From Lycium barbarum (taxonomy: Eukaryota; Streptophyta; Magnoliopsida; Solanales; Solanaceae), in the NCBI RefSeq assembly GCF_019175385.1, contig NC_083345.1:9463205-9527204 (forward strand): a stretch of DNA of 64,000 nucleotides, in the 5' to 3' direction. Numbering within the stretch: the first letter of the stretch is position 1; every line of letters begins with the position of its first letter. The notes below the pieces were generated by a model. The model was not told the origin of the DNA. It ran no database searches and saw only the letters and a program-made list of their open reading frames with translations. A program made the translations under genes and the position numbers. This document shows positions 1 through 12,027 of this stretch, piece after piece.

Positions 1-813
1 TAGTTACATTACTATTCATGTTAAATTTTCTTTTTTATTGAGCTAAAGTTTGATCAATTGATGTTGTATTTTTTAGAAAGACCTTCTAATAGCGTATTAA
101 TTTTATTACGAATTATGATTTACTCATTTTGTAAGATTGTATAAGAATTGGGAAAAATTTGATGGTTTTCACAACTTGTGGGGTTTTTATATTTATAAAA
201 AAAATTGCAACTTAAGAAATCCAAATTGCATATCCAAATATAATTCCAAACGGCTCCTAATTCAACGGTACAACATAACCAAGACTTATTAATTAGGCTT
301 GACAGCATAATTCTATCACTATTCTACTAATGAAGAAAGTAAAAGGAGGTTAAGTGCCATGTAAATCTACTTGATTTCCCTTATAAATTAAAAATGTTGT
401 TACTTTTAAATATGTACTTAAAGGACGAAAAATATTTATTTAAAAAGGGGGGAAATGAATTCCACTGAAGAATTTATTTGGTGGCAGCAAGTGATCACAT
501 GGCATGGAAGCACGAGAATAAGGATCACGTTAGTCATGAGTAGCACAGTAATTGTATGGCATTGCTGTCTAAAGAAGTGATGCACATTGGCCAGGCGGAA
601 TTACAGTATTAGGTATGAGTTCAAATAAATTTAATAAGTTTACTTAGACTCTATATTTTATTAGAAAGTTCGTTAAATGTGTATACATATTTAATAGTGA
701 ACTCAATAATTAAAACGAGCTATAGAATTAAGTAGCAAGTTTATATTTCATAAATTTCAAATCTTGATTCCGTTTTTGGCATCACGAGCTTTAAAAGCCA
801 TAGCAAAATACTA

Positions 814-1119
814 CTCCCTCCGATTTGTTTCTAGTTTATGTGATTATAGTTTTCTTTTAAGTCCGTTTAAAAAAGAATAACATAATTCTAAATTAGTAAA
901 CAATTAAGTTTATACTTCTGATTTTATCATTAACGAGAAACTTTAATTTTGTAAACACAAATATGTTTTGGCATGTTTAAGGTTATAAGTTTTAAAAGTT
1001 TTATAGCTACACAAATGTGTTATGACATGCATGTTTTGGACCACAAGTTTTAAGATTTTCATTCTTTCTCTTAAACTTTGTACTGATTCAAATTATGTCA
1101 CATAAATTGAAACGGGAAG
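814..1119. mobile_element. Stowaway-like MITE
   Basis: The left end reads CTCCCTCCGATTTG after a TA. The right end is the approximate reverse complement (AATTGAAACGGGAAG) before a TA. Terminal inverted repeats of the CTCCCTCC type with TA target duplications are characteristic of Tc1/mariner-derived Stowaway MITEs. Confidence 0.7.
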
Positions 1120-1552
1120 TACCTTTTTCCTACACACGGGCTCTAGATATGTTACATATGCTCGATTGTGGGACCACATTTAAGCCATATTCATTTTGCG
1201 TAAAAGTTTGCAAGTCTGCCCACTTCGGAACAACTTCAGACATTCATTGTTTGATGTCAAGCCTAACATAAAACAAAATGTTTGAAATTTTAAATATATG
1301 GCTGAAGTTCAGTTATTTTTGTCTGAACTTAAGTCATATATAATTTCAGGCACCACGTATCTGAAATTATTCCTAAGTGAATAAACGTACAAAAAATAAA
1401 TACAAATTAAATAACGATATCCAAAATACCCCGTGAAATTCTATACGTTAAGCGTACTTATGAAACAATAGCTATACTGATAGGTAGATATAGTACTGCA
1501 AGTAGATAGTGTGTCTAATAGTTCATTTCATATTATTTACGCCCTTTAAAGA

Positions 1553-2118
1553 AGAGATAATGGTCAAAAATATATCTGAAGTATCACTTTTTTGTGAGTT
1601 TTCTACCTGAACTATCAGGTACTTGTGTTTTCTATCTAAACTATCCACCAGCTATTATCAAAACCTCGAAGCAGACTAGACTGAGTGTTTGAATACAATC
1701 GCCAAAAGACACGTGACATCTTAATTTGCCCATAAAATTTCATGCACATGGCAGCTGACTCATTATTCTCGAGGTGTGTTTTGATAACTAGTTTGTGCTA
1801 GTTCAAGTAGGAAACACAAACACCTGATAGTCAGATAGGAAATTCGCAACAAAAATAATACTTCAGGTGACTATTATCTCTTAATCTTTTTTTTTTTTTC
1901 AAAATTCCAATTAATTCCTTTAATTATCCACGTGGAGTAGCTATTTGGTACCATTTTAAAAAAAGAGACTGTACACCATGCATCATCATATACTAGTCGA
2001 GGTGTATTTTGATAAATAGTTGACGAAAGTTCAGTTAGGATTCACAAACATCTGATAATTTAGGTAGGAAACTCACGAAAAAGTGATACTTTAGGTATGT
2101 TTTTTACCATTATCTCTT
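1553..2118. mobile_element. Rearranged fold-back MITE with a repeated arm
   Basis: The left arm (about 1553-1670) starts GAGATAATGGTCAAAAA and recurs inverted at about 1770-1882, ending TTATCTC. A second inverted copy of the arm follows at about 1998-2118. The terminal sequence matches the Mutator-type element at 36789-37552. I found no matching target duplication, so one end is probably rearranged or a second element has inserted. Confidence 0.6.
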
Positions 2119-2235
2119 ATAAAAGCTACTTAATAATTTTAATCATAAGAGTATCGTAAATTACCCTTTATCTCTCCCTAGATATCACATTTAATTGGTA
2201 CTCCTCTAATTAAAATAATAAGAGTAGATCCTGAA

Positions 2236-2285
<50 letters not shown>
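2236..2285. repeat. (AAT)n microsatellite
   Basis: Uninterrupted AAT trinucleotide run of about 50 bases. Confidence 0.97.
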
Positions 2286-2287
<2 letters not shown>

Positions 2288-2867
2288 GACTTTTTTTTAA
2301 AAGTCAAATAGTTTGAACTGAAACCGAACAAATTCAGTTTGTCAAAGTAACTACTAATAGTATTACTTGAATTTCAAACTTATATATAGTCTCAATCTAA
2401 GACGGATTATTTTATGGGTAAAATTACTCTTTGCATGTAGGGATCTTAATTAGCAATCACTTCCTCTTTAGACTCATAAAAATTATACTAAAATATCAAC
2501 TTTTATCTTTATAGTAGGAGTTCGATTAGTCTAATCTACAAACTGAAAAATACAGTTTCTTGGAAAAAGAAAAAGGGAAGATGATTAAAAAGAGTCACAC
2601 AAAGACACAAAAAAAGCGCAAACTTTGTAGTGGCAATTTGTAACTTCCCAATTGGTAAAAAAAAATTGGCAATTGTCTTTATTTAGTACCAGAAAGTCAA
2701 TGTGTTTACTGTTGAGAGCTGGAAAAGGTAAAGCAAATAAATAAAAACCAGAAAGAGAGGTTATTTAATTTCAAGTCACACTGCTGTTTGATCTTGATGT
2801 GTTAGCTAAAAGCAAATATTTCTTAGTTGTCCTCTTTTTGCTTCCCACCGTTAGCATACGTTTGGAG

Positions 2868-3660
2868 TCCGACTAATCCAGATTCGCACCACACGAAACT
2901 CATTTAACGGAGAGCATTTTCTACCATTTTTTTTCTATTTTCGAGACTTCTGATTAAGGGTGAAAGGATACTATCTATCCCCCACAATCTTTGATCTTGA
3001 TTGTCCTCTTTTCTACATCTATCCAACATTTAGTTGAGATGACAAAAAGAATAAATAGATTAATTTTACTAGAAAAAGAACAAATGTGAATTTCCCAATT
3101 GGACTAAAAAGTTTCTTTTCTATTGAAATTTATTGTGGAAGTATATATACACGTCTTGAAATATAATCTATGTGGAACTTTGGAACTAATTATCATTGAA
3201 AAATTTCAACCAATTTTTTAACCATTTGTTATTCGAAATCACTGGTCTGACTAATCTAATTTGCGCTGTATAGGGTTCATTTAAAGGAAAGTATTCCCTA
3301 GAAGTAATTGCATGGTTTGCCCTTCAAATGGACCGGTCTTTAATTTTTGCCTTTCAAATGGGTTGGTCTTTAACTTTTTCCCTTCAAAATCGAATTTATG
3401 CATGTCTAGAGGGACATAAATTCTTTAAGGGCGCTGTCATAACTTGTGTATATTATTATGCTTAACCTATTGCCTTCTAATCCATTTGAAGGGCAAAAAC
3501 TAAAGACGAGCACAAAATAGGAACAAAAGTGCAAATGACCCGTATTCCTAGTATGAATTTCTCCATTTTCAAGGCTTAAACGGTTAAACCCGAAACCGTT
3601 CATTAAGGGTGGATCGTAGGGATCTCAACTATCCCCTACATCCTTTTAATATTTTTCAAA
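2868..3660. repeat. Two copies of a degenerate repeat, one split by a fold-back insert
   Basis: A block starting near 2868 (GACTAATCCAGATTCGCACC) and ending near 2985 (TATCTATCCCCCAC) recurs from about 3247 to 3645 in diverged form. The second copy is split at about 3317-3545 by a fold-back insert with GCCCTTCAAATGG on one side and its reverse complement on the other. The insert belongs to the GCCCTTC repeat family also seen at 9115-9645, 58377-58675 and 58785-59985. Confidence 0.55.
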
Positions 3661-3900
3661 ATGCAATGAGATTTTTTAAAAAGAAAGGAAAATACCAATT
3701 GAAGCGCCATCGTATGAAAATGACAGTTAAAGTTCTCACTGAAATTATTGCAAATTAGTTAAGCAGCACATCTCAAACCAAAGTTGATATGCAATAAACC
3801 TGTTAGGCCTTATGAAATTAATGTGCACCAGCATCCATAAGTATTAATTATGTACAATCAAATTGACTAAAAAAAATTCTTATACAAAATTAATGATGTA

Positions 3901-4163
3901 CTCCCTTCGTTTCATATTACTTATCCATTTTATCCTTTACACACCCTTTAAGAGCTCATAAATAAAAGTGTTTTCTTACTACATTATTGTTACCTCTCTC
4001 CAATTAATGGCACTTCAATCAATATTGGTTACTTGAAAAAACAATTAATGTTAAGGGCAAAGTCCGAAAAACTTAGTTAATCCTATTTTGGTTTTGGAAA
4101 TTGACAAGTATTTTGGGACAGATATATATAGTAATGTGGACAACTAATATGGGACGGAGGGAG
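3901..4163. mobile_element. Stowaway-like MITE with TA target duplication
   Basis: The left end is CTCCCTTCGTTTCATATT after TA. The right end is AATATGGGACGGAGGGAG before TA. Ends and TA duplication fit Stowaway MITEs. Confidence 0.8.
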
Positions 4164-5292
4164 TAACATGATAGAAAAGATTTTGTGTGCTAAGCTATTA
4201 CACTTAAATCAATTAGGAGGAAATATAAAATATTTATCCGAGGCTTTTAAGAAGCTTTTGGTTGTTTAGAGAAGAATTCAAGAAGCTAGTATCTTAGCTG
4301 ACAACCACCAATAATCAAACTAAGCGTGAATTCGAATTGATGTAGCATTACAAAAGTCACTACTGCTGTCAAATTTAATTTGGTACCCAAAATTTATTCT
4401 ATGGTGCTTGCGAACTAACTCAAAATAAGATAAATTTATTAAAATCCACTATCCCATTATGCATCTACAATATTGCTGCAAGAAATAGCTGGCAAATTCA
4501 ACTAGAATTTAAGTCAAAATTCAACAGTGTATATATTTTGTACACTATCAACGAAGCTTAACTAGTGGTAGTAAGTCTTTTTTTATATTTTATTTTTTCA
4601 TACAGAGGGAGATATAGCATTGCGGCACCAGGTTCATTTGAACTCAATATTTTGGACACAGACATAAATTTAATGTAAATATCCACTAAATTACAATAAA
4701 GAGTAGATATAAACCGATAATTTCAAAAATACAATGATTTAAATGCTAAAGACCTTAAATGTTGAACTCATAAAAATTAAATATTGAATCCTGCATTTAT
4801 ATCAAGCTATCAATTACTAATGTTTATTAGAAAGATTTACTAATAATTATCTTGTAAGTGATCTTATTGTGTATATATTTTTTTTACACTGACGATGCGA
4901 GAGAACTTAAACCGGTCCAGCTAAACCAGTACGAGACATTCTATCCTTTAATGCAAAATGAAATAAAATGCTATACCGTTATGTACAATTTTTAGGCAGA
5001 CAACTTTTTCTGAACAGAGAATCCTATGGACTGACGAAGTACTACGTATTATTTTCAAACGAAATAATGTTTGACCTTGTTGTGAAAGCAAATGGTTTTG
5101 TTTCAAATCAAGATCAAAAGTTGAATTGTTTTCTTATGAAAAGAGATAAAATGGCATTAAAGAAAACACGTTCTCATAATTATGTATGCATCCCAACTCT
5201 GAAAGTGGCAAACGGATAGTAGTTGAAACAATTTAATGCTTATCATCAATGTAAGAGCAAGCCTGTGAAGATTCTCTGCTAGAAAATACAAG

Positions 5293-5300
5293 TATATATA
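5293..5300 (+). promoter_or_regulatory. TATA box of the glycine-rich protein gene
   Basis: TATATATA followed by ACCC, about 95 bases before the chosen ATG at 5388. The distance suits a Pol II core promoter with a short leader. Confidence 0.6.
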
Positions 5301-5387
5301 ACCCTTTAGATCTTAATGCCATTTGCTCAAAACAATTGTCAGAAGACAGAAACAAGGGTCACGCAGTTCAAAAAATATTCCTTGAAG

Positions 5388-7139
5388 ATGATAGGTCATG
5401 AGGGAGTGAGGGTAGGGGTGTTGGCATTGCTTTGCTTTCATGTCCTTGTGGGGAGTGTTGCTTTCGCTAGAAATGTGAAAGATTTTGAGGATGAGAAGTT
5501 TTTTACCATTGGTAAGGGAGGGGGATTTGGAGGTGGTTTTGGCACTGGTGGAGGTTTTGGCGGTGGAGGCGGTTTTGGTGGTGGCGGTGGTGGCGGTTTT
5601 GGTGGTGGCGGTTTTGGTGGTGGCGGCGATGATATAGGTGGCGGGTTTGGAAAGGGTGGTGGAATAGGCGGTGGAATTGGAGGCGGCGCAGGAGGAGGGG
5701 GGGGAATAGGTGGTGGCATTGGAGGAGGAGCTGGTGGTGGTACAGGAGGTGGGGGAGGAATAGGTGGAGGCATTGGTAAAGGTGGCGGCATTGGTGGAGG
5801 AGCTGGTGGTGGTGCAGGAGGCGGCGGAGGAATAGGTGGCGGCATTGGTAAAGGTGGCGGCATTGGTGGAGGAACTGGTGGTGGTGCAGGGGGAGGAATA
5901 GGTGGAGGCATCGGTAAAGGTGGCGGCATTGGCGGAGGAGCTGGTGGCAGTGCAGGAGGCGGGGGAGGTATCGGTAAAGGTGGCGGTATTGGAGGAGGAG
6001 CTGGCGGCGGTGCAAAAGGCGGGGGTGGAAAAGGTGGAGGCATTGGTGGTGGAGCTGGTGGTGGTGCAGGAGGAGGATATGGAAAAGGTGGTGGTGTTGG
6101 AGGAGGTATAGGTAAAGGAGGAGGTATTGGTGGAGGAGCTGGAGGTGGCGCAGGAGGAGGAATTGGCAAAGGCGGTGGCATTGGGGGTGGTATTGGCAAA
6201 GGCGGTGGTATTGGTGGAGGAGCTGGTGGTGGTATAGGTGGAGGAGCCGGTGGTGGTGTTGGAGGTGGGATTGGTAAAGGTGGTGGTATTGGCAAAGGCG
6301 GCGGAATTGGTGGAGGAGTTGGTGGTGGTGCTGGAGGTGGAAAGGGTGGTGGCATTGGAGGTGGTATTGGAAAAGGTAGCGGCGTAGGTGGAGGTGCCAG
6401 TGGTGGTGTGGGAGGAGGAATTGGCAAGGGTGGCGGCATTGGAGGTGGTATTGGCAAAGGTGGCGGCGTTGGTGGAGGTGCCGGTGGTGGTGCTGGAGGT
6501 GGCAAGGGTGGCGGCATTGGAGGTGGTATTGGCAAAGGTGGCGGCGTTGGTGGAGGTGCCGGTGGTAGTGCTGGAGGTGGCAAGGGTGGCGGCATTGGAG
6601 GTGGTATTGGCAAAGGTGGCGGCGTTGGTGGAGGTGCCGGTGGTGGTGCTGGAGGTGGAAAGGGTGGCGGCATTGGTGGAGGTGCCGGTGGTGGTGCTGG
6701 AGGTGGAAAGGGTGGCGGCATTGGTGGAGGTGCCGGTGGTGGTGCTGGAGGTGGAAAGGGTGGCGGCATTGGAGGTGGTATTGGCAAAGGTGGTGGCGTA
6801 GGTGGAGGTGCCGGTGGTGGTGTTGGAGGAGGAATTGGCAAGGGTGGCGGCATTGGAGGTGGTATTGGCAAAGGTGGTGGCGTAGGTGGAGGTACCGGTG
6901 GTGGTGTAGGAGGAGGAGCTGGTGGTGGCATCGGAGGAGGTGTCGGTGGTGGTGCGGGAGGAGGATTTGGCAAGGGTGGCGGCATTGGTGGAGGATTTGG
7001 TGGTGGTGGTGGAGGAGGAGGAGTTGGTGGTGGTATTGGAGGAGGTGGTGGAGGTGGATTTGGAGGCGGATTTGGTGGAGGAGGTGGTGGAGGTGGTTTT
7101 GGTGGAGGCGGTGGTGGTGGAATCGGAGGATATCACTAA
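5388..7139 (+). CDS. Secreted glycine-rich cell-wall structural protein
   Basis: The ATG at 5388 opens a 583-residue frame. An in-frame ATG exists at 5316, but starting at 5388 places a hydrophobic signal peptide at the N-terminus (residues about 8-27, LALLCFHVLVGSVAFA, probable cleavage after Ala). A short charged linker (RNVKDFEDEKFFTIGKG) follows. The rest is almost pure glycine in GGGX repeats: GGGFGG near both ends, and GGGIGKGGGIGGGAGGG units in the middle. The protein ends GGYH. This is the architecture of class I glycine-rich proteins, which are exported to and insolubilised in the plant cell wall; the function here is inferred from the family. The gene has no intron and its own TATA box. 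Regularly spaced Lys residues (GKGGG) may mediate ionic or cross-link contacts. Repeat number is likely to vary between alleles. Confidence 0.92.
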   Translation: MIGHEGVRVGVLALLCFHVLVGSVAFARNVKDFEDEKFFTIGKGGGFGGGFGTGGGFGGGGGFGGGGGGGFGGGGFGGGGDDIGGGFGKGGGIGGGIGGGAGGGGGIGGGIGGGAGGGTGGGGGIGGGIGKGGGIGGGAGGGAGGGGGIGGGIGKGGGIGGGTGGGAGGGIGGGIGKGGGIGGGAGGSAGGGGGIGKGGGIGGGAGGGAKGGGGKGGGIGGGAGGGAGGGYGKGGGVGGGIGKGGGIGGGAGGGAGGGIGKGGGIGGGIGKGGGIGGGAGGGIGGGAGGGVGGGIGKGGGIGKGGGIGGGVGGGAGGGKGGGIGGGIGKGSGVGGGASGGVGGGIGKGGGIGGGIGKGGGVGGGAGGGAGGGKGGGIGGGIGKGGGVGGGAGGSAGGGKGGGIGGGIGKGGGVGGGAGGGAGGGKGGGIGGGAGGGAGGGKGGGIGGGAGGGAGGGKGGGIGGGIGKGGGVGGGAGGGVGGGIGKGGGIGGGIGKGGGVGGGTGGGVGGGAGGGIGGGVGGGAGGGFGKGGGIGGGFGGGGGGGGVGGGIGGGGGGGFGGGFGGGGGGGGFGGGGGGGIGGYH

Positions 7140-7963
7140 ACATGCATCCTCTAATAGTATTAACACAGAATTAATCTGGTTTAATATTGCTATTATGATT
7201 ATATTTTCGAAATTGTAATTCATGAATATTATGTGAAATGAAATCAAATTCCTACTTGTGTTCATCAATAGATACTATTTGCTTATCAGCAACATTCTCT
7301 TCTTCACGTACAGCTTCCATCAAATGCATGAAACTGAAATATAATGATTGATGTGCAAGAAACATGGGGCCAAAATGAATAAGTATAACATTTTATCAGT
7401 TCAAATTGTTTTGCTGTAATTGGCAGAAAAATGTGAGGTTGCTGTCTCTTTTGCACTAGAAGGCAACAATCTAACATTTCAGTGAGAATATTCTAAGTTC
7501 TGCAATTCAATGATAGGTATAGTAAAATTGTAAAATTTTGTAAGAGTTAATTAATGTAATAATAGTCGTATGTTATAGTTGTCGCCACTTCTATATTTCT
7601 TCACAGAGAAAAGTAGAAATTGCAGAGGCTTAATTTAGAATTCGATGGAGGAATATTTATGAAGTATCTTGAAATATGTGACATGATTTAACCAAAAAGA
7701 AATATATGACATGATATGTTGGTATCAAGAGAACAATGTGAACTCATAAATATAATGATGCTGCTCCAAAAAGAAGAATATTGCATTTAATATATTTTAC
7801 CAAATCTAATTAACGACATGAAAAGTTTGCTTTGGTTGTTTCAAAATTCATGTTCATTCCTCATTGAACACAAACCAACAAAAATAGTCAATGCACAAGT
7901 TAGATCCTATACATACTCTTGGTCATCTTCATGATCCACCTGTCAAAAAGGGATTTGGAATTT

Positions 7964-8712
7964 GTTTTAACCCAAAAAATAATTTTTGGAACCAAACTAA
8001 CCCTTTAAAAAAAAAAAAAACCAAACTAGGCTTCACGCACAGATTCTGTGTGTGAAAGAGGGTACCTTTTTTTTTTTCTCCTTCTTTTTCTAAGCTATCA
8101 AAATCACGTTTTTTTCATACTTTGGGCAAAGATTAGTCATGTTTCAAAACCCCGAAATATCAATAATTTATAAAGAACTTAATATATTTTTTTGCGTACA
8201 ATAACGTCGGCTCAAAACATCAAGTATACCTAAACGTTTGGATCGTCGTTTTAGGAATTGTAAAGTGCTCCGAAGTAAGTTTTATTTTCTTGGAAACTTG
8301 TTTTATTTGCTTGGAAACTTGTCATCTTTGTTCTTTGGAAATCAAACTCAAGTGTCATAAGTTTCCAAAGAACAAAAGATGACAAGTTTCCAAACAAACA
8401 AAACTTACTTCGGGGCACTTTACAACCCCTAAAACGACGATCCAAACGTTTATGTATACTTGATGTAATGAGCCGAGGTTATTGTACGCAAAAAAATATA
8501 TTAAGTTCTATATAAAATATTGATATTTCGGGATTTTGAAACATGACTAATCTTTGCCCAAAGTATGGAAAAAACGTGATTTTGATAGCTTAAAAAAAGG
8601 AAAAAAAAAGGTACCCTCTTTCACGCATAGAATCTGTGCGTGAAGCCTAGTTTTTTTTTTTTTTTTTTAAATGGTTAGTTTGATTCCAAAAGTTATTTTT
8701 TGGATTAAAAAA
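7964..8712. repeat. Near-perfect palindrome, about 350-bp arms
   Basis: The left arm (7964-8341) and right arm (8362-8712) are inverted copies separated by only 20 bases. Examples: AGGCTTCACGCACAGATTCT near 8028 against its near-complement at about 8626-8648, and CTTGTCATCTTTGTTCTTTGG near 8318 against 8362-8385. The left arm carries one extra copy of a 21-22 base unit (CTTGGAAACTTGTTTTATT). No coding capacity. Probably a long fold-back MITE, but I could not define a target duplication. Confidence 0.85.
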
Positions 8713-8820
8713 GTTCCGGGCTCGTCAAAAAGCAATAGGACTTTAACTTTAGTATACTGCTAAGTCTTCATGGTTGTGGATTGTACTTTAACATAAGTAT
8801 GTGTATATATAATAATATTT

Positions 8821-9957
8821 GGGAAAAGGTGCAAATATACATCTCAATTTTGCAATTTAGAGCAGATATACTTCTCGTTATAAAAATAGTGTAAATATAC
8901 CCATGCCGTTACAAAATGGTGCAAATATACCCTTTTTGCTAACGATTCTTTTTAAAAAAAATCATTTAGTTTATTTTTTAATTAAAAAAAGTACCACATG
9001 GCTTTAAAAAAAATCTACCCATTGTTTTTTAGTAGACATATTTTTCTAAAGCCACATGATAATTTTTTTTCTGGTGGGTCGGGTCTGATTTGTTTAAAAA
9101 AATGGGTAGACTTAGTTTTGGGCAATTTGCACGATTGCCCTTCATACAGAATGGTCTTTAATTTTTGCCCCTCAATTCGTTAGTCTTTAGTTTTTGGCCT
9201 TCACTTAAAAAGGTAGCCGAAAATACCCTGAAGTTCTAGGTTCAAAACCTAGTAGAGTTAAAAATAATAATATTTTCACAAGGCATAGGTTTCTATGAAC
9301 TTATGTCTATTCAGGCAAAGTTACATAGAACCTATGCCGGAGACGGCAGACTTTGCCTTTTAAGGTAAACTTTTAGCTATGCCTTAAAGTCTGCCGGTTC
9401 CGGCAGACTTTGCCTTATAAGGCAGACTTTTAGTTATGCCTTAAGGTAAAGTCCGCCGCGTAAGGTAGATTTTTTGCAAAAGTCTTGCCTTGCTATTTTT
9501 TTTTTTGACTGAGCAGGGGTTCGAACCCAGAACCTCGGTGTATTTTCGGCCACCTTTTTAGGTGAGGGGCAAAAATTAAAGACTAGCAATTTGAGGTGCA
9601 AAATTAAAGACCACCCCAAAAGAAGGGCAGTCCGCGCAAAAAAATGCCTATTTTTCTTTAAAGCCACGGAGATATTTTTTTAAACGAATCAGAACCGACC
9701 CCCCAGAAAAAAAATTACCATGTGGTGTTAGAAAAATATGTCTACTAAAAAAAAAATGAGAAGACTTTTTTTTAAAACCCACATGACATTTTTTTTAATT
9801 AAAAAATAAGCTATATGATTTTTTTTTAAAAATCCCCTTAGCGAAAAAGGTATATTTGCACCATTTTGTAACGGCAAGAGTATATATACACCACTTTTTT
9901 AACGGGGGTATATCTGCTCTAAATCGCAAAGTTGAAGGGTATATTTGCTCCTTTGCC
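8821..9957. mobile_element. Fold-back element with about 280-bp arms, carrying a nested element
   Basis: The left arm begins GGGAAAAGGTGCAAATATAC. The right arm ends in its approximate complement (GTATATTTGCTCCTTTGCCC). Inner landmarks pair as well: CCGTTACAAAATGGTGCAAA near 8909 pairs with TTTGCACCATTTTGTAACGG near 9855. The ends resemble the element at 22330-22698. A second fold-back (9115-9645) sits in the centre. Confidence 0.75.
9115..9645. mobile_element. Nested fold-back repeat of the GCCCTTC family
   Basis: The left arm has GCAATTTGCACGATTGCCCT followed by GGTCTTTAATTTTTGCCC. The right arm has AAAATTAAAGACCACCCC and AAGGGCAGTCCGCGCAAAA. Both arms also carry a tRNA B-box-like GGTTCGAACC motif, inverted in the right arm (GGTTCGAACCCAGAACCTCG near 9518). 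Confidence 0.7.
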
Positions 9958-11356
9958 CTATATTTTTTTTAAAAATTATTGGCTAATGGTGATATAGGGT
10001 CAGTTTGCACATGCTTTAATCAGTGGCTGAGTCAGGATTTTCTCCAAGGGGGTTCAAAATATAAAAAAGTAAACATATGAAAAAGCCAAAGGAAGTTCAA
10101 CATCTACTATATATACATAAAAAGTAATTTTAACCATGTGTAAACAATATTTTTTTCCCCTGATAAGAGTAAGATTTGTGTACACTTTACCCGCCCCTGA
10201 CCTTAATTATACAGTCTGATACCTACTACCTCTCATCGAATAAGTCTATCAAGAAATATAAGAAATCACGTACCTTTAAAGTTGTCTTTGCTGGCTCTGA
10301 ATTATGCAATGACCGGCTCTGAATTATGCAATGACCCTTTTTAGTGGCTTTGTTCATCAGATCCTGCAGTATTGGTATTACTGGTTGAAAATGGACGTTG
10401 CATCATTATGAAATTTGCAAAGAATTAGAGTGGGTTGCTATCTGGACAAGTATGTATTCATCAGTTAATGCTAAATGTTATAACATTCCACTATGGAAGA
10501 CATCATGTATCTTCGTAATTTGCAGGCTAATCTGTCAAGTGACGGAGACGGAAATTTTAATAAGAAAATTAAAAATGCAAGAATGTAACACCTAGAATTC
10601 AAATTTACGGCCGCAAAATTCAGTTTTTGGAGTCACCTGTGGCACCACACTAGATATTTTTTTACTATGGCAAAGACATTCAACAATTTATAAATATACA
10701 AAATTACCCCTTTTATGTAGTACAATTTTTTTTAGGAAGTAAATTCAGTTGAATCACATTGGAACCTTAGACTAGTATGTATTTGCATAGAACAAATTTT
10801 CCAACTATTGTTATTCAAAAACAAATCACAAATAGGTTGATGCATGACCAAGTGACTTTATTAATAGAATCACTTAAATATCTCAACTCTTGAATTTCAA
10901 AATAGTGCTAACTAGTAATTATAAAATTTGGATCCAAAATGGTGACATGAAAAGGGATGCAGTGTGAAACAGATTTGGAGTGATTAACAACAAATGGTTT
11001 TTCTCTTCTCTAAAATAAAAAAATATGGAGTATCTCCTATGTTATACATTTTACTTTTATTCAAAAAATTATTTACCAATATTGAATATCCAATATTCTT
11101 TCTTGCTAAGATATCTATCGAGGACCGTCAAGAAGTATGATAAAATAATTGAATTTTTGTATTCAAATCTTGAGAAAGGACAAACCTTTCTATAAAGCAC
11201 ACTTTATCTCCTTTGTGGGTCAAATCAACGTGAATCCGAATTTATTAAAGCCAATAGATTTTAGAATTTTAAATATTTAAAATAATATAACATCCTCTTA
11301 ACAAAAATAAATTCGTGTATATGTTAAATAGTTAAATTAAACCAGTGTTTTGGATT

Positions 11357-11475
11357 ACAACAACAATAACAACATACCCATTGTAATGTCACAAGATGAG
11401 TTTGAGAAGGGTAAAATGTACGTAAATCTTACTTCTACCTGAGAGGTAGGGAGCGTGTTTCCAATACGCCCTCGA
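11357..11475 (-). mobile_element. Diverged Au-type SINE
   Basis: Begins with the reverse complement of the TTG-repeat tail (ACAACAACAATAACAACATA) and runs through recognisable but mutated Au-SINE body to CCCTCGATTATG. Compare the better preserved copies at 32514-32636 and 60583-60698. Confidence 0.65.
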
Positions 11476-12027
11476 TTATGTACTATAGAATAATAATGAA
11501 AATTTTCAGTAAGAAGTTAAAAGAAAAGATAAAAGAAAGGCTGCAGCTCTAAAACCCCTTTAAAACCCTTTACATTTCTGGTAGTGTTCGTTTTCATTGC
11601 ATCAAATTCTTGCAACAAAAATTCCCTTTACCAAGGTAAAAGTACTCATTCTAAACTCTATGTTCTGTAAACCTTTTAATTTATACCTTTGCATGTCTCA
11701 TAAAGTGAAAGTAAAACAAATCAATTAAAAGAAAGAAGAAAGAAAAAGAAAAAAAAGGAGCTAAGCTTTCCTTCTCATTCAATTTGGGGTTGTTTGTTGT
11801 AACTTTTTTTTTTCCCCTGTGTATTATGTTCATAGTCAAGATATTGAAGAACTAAATTGTGGTTGGTTCCATATTTTAACTACACGTTCAAGATTGCTCC
11901 TTGTTTGTTCTTTTCTTTTTAGGATCAAGAATGTAACTTACCATATTCAAAAAATTGTTCTTTTTTTCAGGTTTTTGTCATTCTCCAACCTATAAGCTGT
12001 AATTCTGGTTGTTTCTTGAGTTGAAAA

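Larger units (their letters stand above)
1..5290. other. Intergenic region, no gene recognised
   Basis: AT-rich DNA with no open frame that looks like a plant protein. It holds the MITEs, the AAT microsatellite and the degenerate repeat listed separately. Between about 4166 and 5290 I see no repeat structure I can name. An 83-codon open frame at 4968-5219 has no recognisable features. Confidence 0.7.
7140..11560. other. Intergenic region dominated by fold-back repeats
   Basis: No gene recognised. It contains the end of the glycine-rich gene's 3' region, the palindrome at 7964-8712, the nested fold-back at 8821-9957, a fragment near 10018 of the repeat also seen at 39578, and a diverged SINE at 11357-11475. 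From about 10150 to 11350 I see only AT-rich sequence. Confidence 0.65.

Noticed and set aside
4968..5219. 83-codon open frame upstream of the glycine-rich gene
   Set aside because: No domain, poor context, AT-rich chance frame.
5313..7268. Very long antisense open frames (Ser/Thr-rich, Pro-rich and His/Leu-rich) opposite the glycine-rich gene
   Set aside because: They mirror GGN repeats of the sense strand. The sense frame alone has a signal peptide, promoter and sensible ends.
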